NCBI GenBank assembly: GCA_023614405.1
Contig: JAJUPC010000236.1
Location: 461,662-525,661, forward strand
From: Avena insularis
Lineage: Eukaryota > Streptophyta > Magnoliopsida > Poales > Poaceae
DNA: 64,000 bases
Reading direction: 5' to 3'
Numbering within the stretch: the stretch's first letter is position 1; each line of letters begins with the position of its first letter. Both the position numbers and the translations under genes were made by a program. Shown here in pieces: positions 59,249 through 64,000 of this stretch. Below the pieces are notes generated by a model, which made no database searches, was not told where the DNA came from, and saw only the letters and a list, made by a program, of their open reading frames with translations.

Positions 59249-61837
59249 TCTTATCTTACCACTATATAGTGTACGAATAACTTTGAATATTGACCGTTGG
59301 ATCGAGACTCACGAATCTGAACATTTCCAGCCATTGGATATTCTTTTCTATTCTAGCATCTAGAAAATTCTATTGATAGTCTTGAACACAATGAATGCAC
59401 TATGCATAAACCTCTCAAAACACACGTCTCCATCATACTAGAATCTTCTCCCTCGTTTCTCTAGACCATGTTAGCAAAAATTTCAAATGTTAGGTAGCTA
59501 ATAATCGTTGACTTCTACACATGATGATACAAAGTAGAAGAACCAAATATACACCCATACTTTATAGATGTTGATCAAATTTATATTTTTTCCACTTTAC
59601 CTATTATAATTGTATATATAGTGATGATATGCCAGAAGTCTATTATCTGAGCCTCACGTGCAGGGCACGTGCAACTTACTAGTATCTTATCTTATCTTAT
59701 CTTACCATTATATAGTGTACGAATAACTTTGAATATTGACCGTTGGATCAAGACTCACGAATCCCTGCATTTCTAGCCGTTGGATCTTCTTTTCCATTCT
59801 AGCATCTAGAGGATTCTATTGATAGTCTTCGACATAATGAATACTATGCACAAACCTCAAAACACACTTCTCCGTCATACTAGAAGCTTCTCCCTTGTTT
59901 CTCTAGACCATGCATGTGATCAAAAATTTCATGTGTTAGGTAGCTAAGAATCTGAGACTTCTACATGATGATACAAAGTATAAGGACCAAATATATACCC
60001 ATACTTTATAGATGTTGCTCAAATTTATAATTTTTTGTGCTTTACCAATTACAATTGTATATAGTGATGATATGGCATACGTCTACTATCTGAGTCTCAC
60101 GTGCAACTTACTAGTAGCTAATAATCGTTGACTTCTACATGATCTTACCACTACATAGTGTAAAAATAACTTTGAATATTGATCGTTGGATCAAGACTCA
60201 CAAATCCCAACATTTCCAGTCATTGGATCTTCTTTTCCATTCTAGCATCTTGAAGATTCTATTCATAGTCTTCATTACAAACCACTATATAGTGTACGGA
60301 TAATCGTGAATGTGGACTGTTGGAACAAGACTCGCGAATCCCAGCATTTCTAGCCATTGGATCTTCTTTTCCATTCTAGCATCTAGAAGATTCTATTGAT
60401 AATCTTTGGCATAATGAATGCTATGCACAAACCTCAAAACACACTTATCCACCATACTAGAATCTTCTCCCTTGTTTCTATAGACCATGTTATAAAAAAA
60501 TTCATGTGTTAGGTAGCTAATAATCTTTGACTTCTACATGATGATACAAAAGTACAAGGATCAAATATACACCCATACTTTTATAGATATTGATCAAATT
60601 TATAAATTTTGTGCTTTACCAATTAAAATTTTATCTAGTGATGATATGTCATACGTCTACTATCTAAGTCTCCTGTGCAACTTACTAGTAGCTATTAATC
60701 GTTAACTTTACCACTATATAGTGTACAAACAACTTACTGAGTATTGACCGTTGGATCAAGAGTCGCGAATCCCAACATTTCCAGTCGTTGGATCTTCTTT
60801 TCCATTCTAACATCTTGAAGATTCTATTGATAGTCTTCATTACAAACCACTATATAGTGTACGAATAACTTTGAATGTTGATCGTTGGATCAAGAATCGC
60901 GAATCCCAACATTCCTAGCTGTTGGATCTTCTTTTCTGTTCTAGCATCTAGAAGATTTTATTGATAGTCTTTGGCATAATGAATTCTATGCACAAATCTC
61001 AAAACACACTTCTCCATCGTACTAGAATCTTCTCCCTTGTTTCTCTACACCATGTTATCAAAATTTTCATGTGTTAGGTAGCTAATAATCTTTGACTTCT
61101 ACACATGATGATACAAAGTACAAGGACCAAAGATACACCCATACTTTATAGATGTTGATCAAATTTGTAATTTTTTGTGCTTTATAAATAATAATTTTGT
61201 ATAGTGATGATATGTCATATGTCTACTATCTGAGTCTCATGTGCAACTTACTAGTAGCTAATAATTGTTGACTTCTACATGACCTGACCACTATATAGTG
61301 TACAAACAACTTTGAATATTAACCGTTGGATCAAGACTCACGAATCAAAACATTTCTAGTCATTGGATCTTCTTTTCCATTCTAGCATCTTGATGATTCT
61401 ATTGATAGTCTTCATTAAAAACCACTATATAGTGTATGAATAACTTTAAATGTTGATCGTTGGATCAAGACCCGTGAATCCCAGCTTTTCTCACCATTGG
61501 ATCTTCTTTTCCATTCTAGCATCCGGAAGATTCTATTGATAGTCTTCAGATAATGAATGCTATGCACAAACCTCAAAACACACTTCTCCATCATACTAGA
61601 ATCTTCTCCTTGTTTCTCTAGACCATGTTATCAAAAATTTAATGTGTTAGGTAGCTAATAATCTTTGACTTCTACATGATGATACAAAGTACAAGGACCA
61701 AATATACACCCATACTTTATAGATGTTGATAAAATTTATAATTTTTTGTGCTTTACCAATTATAATTGTATATAGTGATGATATGTCATATGTCTACTAT
61801 CTGAGTCTCACGTGCAAGGCACATGTAACTTACTAGT
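59249..61837 (+). mobile_element. Tandem array of non-autonomous Helitron-like units
   Basis: The array begins TCTTATCTTACC after A59248 and ends CTAGT at 61837, with no target duplication; empty sites in other module A copies read GACATATATAGTGGACC. Unit ends (CTAGT): 59683, 60115, 60689, 61255 and 61837. The first terminus has a perfect hairpin (CACGTGC AGG GCACGTG, 59655-59671) 7 bp before CTAGT; the last has a decayed one (61809-61825). The middle three have lost one stem arm. From 60116 the period is about 575 bp, made of a partial unit (about 160 bp) and a full one. There is no Rep-helicase gene. The 5' TC, 3' hairpin plus CTAGT and A/T target are the Helitron hallmarks. Confidence 0.8.
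59655..59683 (+). terminator. Helitron-like 3' hairpin and CTAGT end
   Basis: Stem CACGTGC/GCACGTG, loop AGG, then CAACTTA and CTAGT. This is the signal that ends rolling-circle transposition, not a transcription terminator. Confidence 0.75.
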
Positions 61838-62170
61838 GTATATAGTGGACCAACATGTTGTATTAATGATTCCTATGTTTTATGAGTTTCAAACTTCCTA
61901 GCTAACTCTGCCACTTGAATGACTCTATGTAGATTCATCAAAATTAGGTAAAATTTGAACTACAAGTAAATTATAGGTTGCTTTGAAAGTTTTAAGAAAA
62001 AGCTTTTGAGGCACTCATCGGACAAGTAATTAATATACTCTGTATCGAAACCACAAGAGTTTTGACAAGAGGTTCAACTTCTTCCTAAGATTTTGCATCT
62101 TGACAAACTTGAGCTACATATCTTGTAGATACTTGTCTCAAATTAAATGTCTTTTTCAGAGTTAATTAAT
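61838..62170. repeat. Module A, resumed after the Helitron array
   Basis: Starts TATATAGTGGACCAACATG and runs through the A segments TTGAACTACAAGTAAATTATAGG and AAGCTTTTGAGG, then fades. Confidence 0.7.
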
Positions 62171-63430
62171 AAAAAAGAAAGTGATTTAATAACTTAGCTG
62201 AGTTACCATAACATCACATATACCAAGACAGTAGTATATGCTTCTACTCCCTCCTCGCTCACTTCTTAACCTCTATGAACCCATACACTAAAAGATCGCC
62301 TAGATACATTCCAATTCACAAAGCTAAAATGTCTTATATATTTCTAAATTCGGGGAGTACAAACCTAATTAATTAGGCCTTTGTGCAGACATCACACACA
62401 TGTTGTTACCCACTATGATGAAGGTACATGTGCAAGTTTTCATCAAGTAGTTCAAGCGGCTATTTAGCACTATGTGACCATCCTAAATCAGAACGGAGGT
62501 GCATTTAATGCATTTTGTGGTGCCTTAAAGGCACCTGCTTTCGTCAAGGCTTTCAAGCTGGCGCCTGCCGTTCACCACCGTGCGTTTCCGCTTCCCCACT
62601 GGTCAGGCAAAACCAGGATAAAGCCAACCTAATTGTTGATTTGGTAGATCTGATGATCATCGATCTTCTTTCCATCACCGAGAAGCAAATAAATTATTCT
62701 GCTGCTCTGTGCCTTGCCAGCGCTGGGTGTGGGCGTGAGCTACAACCAGTAGCTCGGGGGACGACTACTACTCTGCATGGGCGCTTGAAAGCACTATTAT
62801 AATCAGTCTGCTCATAAATGGAACGGAAGCTATTAGACAATGGATTTTCTTTTGGTGGATGGTTTGATTTTTTAGAGATTGTCGGATTTTTTTTTTTCTT
62901 TTATCGAATCTAAGTGATGTTCGTACATTTGGCTTCCGGTAATCCAAGGAGGCCGAGGACAGGGGAGAGGAAATTGGCGTGTAAGGTGCAAGCTTATTTG
63001 AGGTGGCAGCAGGGTGGTATGTAGACAGGTACTACCAGACTGTGATCAGCCCACTTTTGTGAGCATTTTGTTGTTGTACTCACACAAGAGTTCGTAAGAG
63101 TAGTAGTATTCCCGCTTTTGGTTCCTTAATTACCTATGGTGCAACCTCCTTTATGTGTTTATAGTTACAGTAGTAGTAGGTACTTGTTCCAAATGTGACC
63201 GCACAAGATGATGAATGTAGAAGATCTCAAGGATTATTACGTCGTAAGAAGAGGAGCTCCTAGTATACTCCAAACCGCTCTCCTGGGCCATGACCATTTA
63301 TTTGAGAGGACAAGATACCCATCCTGCATAGGCTAGTTTGTTATACTACTCCCTAGAAAGCCCCGAATTTATTTACTTCCTGAGCAGGGCACTGTGAAAC
63401 ACAGAGAAGAGAGAAAAACCAATTTTAGGG
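62171..63430. other. Unassigned stretch
   Basis: Decayed Stowaway-like ends at about 62248-62357 (CACAAAGCTAAAATGTCTTAT, related to 48368-48499). The frame at 62515-62802 is open for 95 codons but starts with a non-ATG codon and has no motif I recognise. A T-rich run lies at 62889-62902. No supported gene. Confidence 0.4.
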
Positions 63431-64000
63431 TGGTACCATTTCAATCGACGATTCTTATTTTCTCGCTTTCTCCGTCTCTCCTCTCCATCTTCCTCACGAT
63501 CCCCACTCACCCACCTTTTAAGACACGCCACCGCCATTGCCGCCGAGCATTTTTCAGATCCCGGGCCTGAGCAGGAACTGTAGATTTAGTAGAGAGAAAG
63601 AAGGCACATTGGTTTATTCCATTCCGTGATTGCTTTGATCTCCATCTCACTTCTTCTGGCCTCCAAAGGCTCCGTATACCATTACCACTCTCACACCAAT
63701 ATAGGTAACGCTAACGCCACTACGTCATTAGGATCAGTTTGGCCCGCTTGATGATCAGCTCGCTCCTCGGCCCCGCCACTTCCCCGCCGCTTTCTCCTCC
63801 AAAACGCCTAATCAAAACCAAACGCCATCGCTTCTCTACCGCCGAAAGTTCTTCTCGATGGCCTAATGGATCGATGATAGTGACACTTAGGGTGTTTTCG
63901 ATGGCCCCTCAAGAAATCTCTAGCTAGATGCGACATCATCACCGCCATGAGCCTCGCCACTGCAAACGTTATCTTTACTCAGCAACACATAGTGCATCCC
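63431..64000 (+). other. Possible 5' region of a gene, cut by the window end
   Basis: A CT-rich leader-like block (63460-63520) is followed by a frame with an ATG at 63751 that is Ser/Pro/Arg-rich (SSLLGPATSPPLSPPKR) and ends at TAG 63925-63927, which could be a transit-peptide-like exon or chance. A second ATG at 63947 is open to the window end. Neither resembles a family I know. Reported as low-confidence only. Confidence 0.25.

Noticed and set aside
29000..62170. Tandem modules A-C as a CRISPR array or bacterial system
   Set aside because: Units are 400-550 bp without short identical repeats and unique spacers, and every other feature is plant.

Overview
This window looks like transposon-rich intergenic DNA from a grass, most likely a Pooideae species (the wheat, barley, oat and ryegrass side of the family). 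The reasons are a Copia element with the BARE/Angela style of primer-binding site and polypurine tract, an Athila-like Gypsy element of the kind common in Triticeae, a CRM-type (centromeric retrotransposon family) Gypsy element, several Stowaway MITEs with CTCCCTCCGT-type ends, and Helitron-like units. I see no bacterial genes, CRISPR arrays, rRNA or tRNA genes. No protein-coding gene looks intact; the recognisable genes are decayed or interrupted.

Layout. 1-7462: 3' part of a CRM-clade Ty3/gypsy element (leader, gag, protease-RT-RNase H, integrase, 3' LTR), broken by frameshifts and an in-frame stop, with an antisense solo LTR of the same family nested in pol (4314-5301). 7463-19766: an old inverted duplication (7463-9342 against 15018-16907) holding remnants of a coiled-coil gene and an alanine-rich ORF. 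Between the arms lie a one-ended CACTA-like terminus (9343) and an F-box pseudogene; to the right is a GRF-type zinc-finger pseudogene split by another CRM solo LTR (18703-19570). 20255-28136: a full-length but decayed Copia element on the minus strand with matching 5-bp target duplications, nested in a tandem repeat of about 425 bp.

28.9-38.4 kb and 48.6-62.2 kb: two clusters built from the same modules, called here A (about 510-545 bp), B (about 380-430 bp), C (about 430 bp, Helitron-like), D (about 600 bp) and F (short fold-back). They form a large direct segmental duplication. The second copy was later interrupted by a 3584-bp solo LTR (55173-58756) and carries an expanded tandem Helitron-like array (59249-61837). 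Between the clusters are an acidic-protein pseudogene with a good TATA box, interrupted 58 bp after its ATG by a non-autonomous Athila-like element (39492-45945), and a histone H2A pseudogene with a C-terminal SPKK motif (47666-48191). The last 1.8 kb is mostly unexplained and may hold the 5' end of a gene running off the window.

The strongest unusual signal is the Helitron-like array: sibling copies of its host repeat give the empty insertion site, the terminal hairpin survives in some units and is lost in others, and part of the array repeats with a two-part period of about 575 bp. All alignments here were made by eye; boundaries with matching target-site duplications are exact, others are approximate.
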